Source: Rickettsiales bacterium (lineage in GTDB: Bacteria; Pseudomonadota; Alphaproteobacteria; Rickettsiales; UBA998). Taken from it: a stretch of 6,082 nt of DNA. A program made the translations under genes and the position numbers. The DNA lies in contig JAIEPI010000150.1 of the NCBI GenBank assembly GCA_019749855.1, positions 1-6,082 of the forward strand, read 5' to 3'. The notes under the pieces were generated by a model. The model had not been told where the DNA came from. It saw only the letters and a list, made by a program, of their open reading frames with translations, and searched no databases. Shown in pieces: positions 5,825-6,082 of this stretch (the first letter of the stretch is position 1; each line of letters opens with the position of its first letter).

Positions 5825-6082
5825 CTCCCTCACAGTCACCTAGCAAACCGACGCGACATTAAACGTTAAGCTAGCTTCATAGAAGTTTTTTTTTGATCAT
5901 GCAGGATGTTCATGATTTAGAATTTCGCTTAGAATCAAAGGCTATCATTCCAAACTTCCTCCACACCCACCTAAGAGTAGTGCTTCTGTAAAAGCGCCCC
6001 TCCTCCCTGTCATCCCAGCGCAGGCTGGGAGGTAGATTCACATTTGAAGTGCAACGGTTGTTGTTGTGACCATAGTTCGTGT
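5825..6082. other. AT-rich non-coding right flank upstream of the kinase-like gene
   Basis: No credible gene is seen in these 258 bases. On the minus strand this is the region upstream of the kinase-like gene, so its promoter should lie here; TTTAAT around 5859-5864 is a possible -10 but no good -35 accompanies it. Small symmetric sites cluster here: AACGTT (5862-5867), AAGCTAGCTT (5868-5877) and ATCATG/CATGAT (5896-5901/5911-5916), along with a run of nine T at about 5886-5894. TTAGAAT occurs twice, 12 bases apart (5917 and 5929). Confidence 0.5.
6005..6030. repeat. Dispersed palindromic repeat, copy 3 (shorter)
   Basis: It shares CCCTGTCAT plus the hairpin CCCAGC-GCAG-GCTGGG with copies 1 and 2, with one loop change (GAAG to GCAG). 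It lacks the GCATCACCG end, so only the first 26 bases are conserved. It is in the same orientation and again follows a pyrimidine-rich run (CCCCTCCT). Confidence 0.8.

Noticed and set aside
5871..5894. CTTC-ATA-GAAG followed by nine T as a plus-strand terminator
   Set aside because: The stem is only four pairs, and no plus-strand gene lies upstream for it to terminate.

Overview
This 6.1 kb window looks like ordinary bacterial chromosome, most likely alphaproteobacterial. The pointers are the yacG to tRNA-Phe arrangement, the flavour of the PurE/PurK, RadC and TrhO proteins, moderate GC, and intergenic palindromes of the 'GTCATCCCAGC...GCTGGG' kind. The taxon is an inference; no marker in the window settles it. 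A lineage with small or host-associated genomes is possible but not shown.

Layout. Positions 1-1388 carry purE then purK on the minus strand, ten bases apart; purK runs off the left edge. They catalyse consecutive steps of purine biosynthesis (AIR to N5-CAIR to CAIR). A 67-base gap separates purE from the divergent plus-strand gene radC (1456-2142). Three more plus-strand genes follow: a 371-residue Nudix-domain protein with a stretched Nudix box (2208-3323), trhO (tRNA U34 hydroxylase, 3373-4206) and yacG (small zinc protein that inhibits DNA gyrase, 4217-4387). A well-formed tRNA-Phe(GAA) gene follows at 4456-4531, with its own promoter-like sequence and a terminator-like hairpin.

From 4532 to 4975 there is no credible gene, but the stretch is dense in palindromic repeats: two copies of a CCCAGC/GCTGGG hairpin repeat (a third is at 6005-6030), and two long CCCTC/GAGGG palindromes in opposite orientations, one of which holds an extra nested hairpin. 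A minus-strand orphan gene (4976-5824) follows. It encodes an unrecognised protein with faint protein-kinase-like motifs. The last 258 bases are AT-rich and appear non-coding.

The conserved genes are housekeeping: purine synthesis, tRNA modification, gyrase control and a tRNA. The two poorly known proteins (Nudix and kinase-like) and the repeat cluster are the parts most worth a second look. I saw no CRISPR array, transposase, phage module or recognisable defence system.
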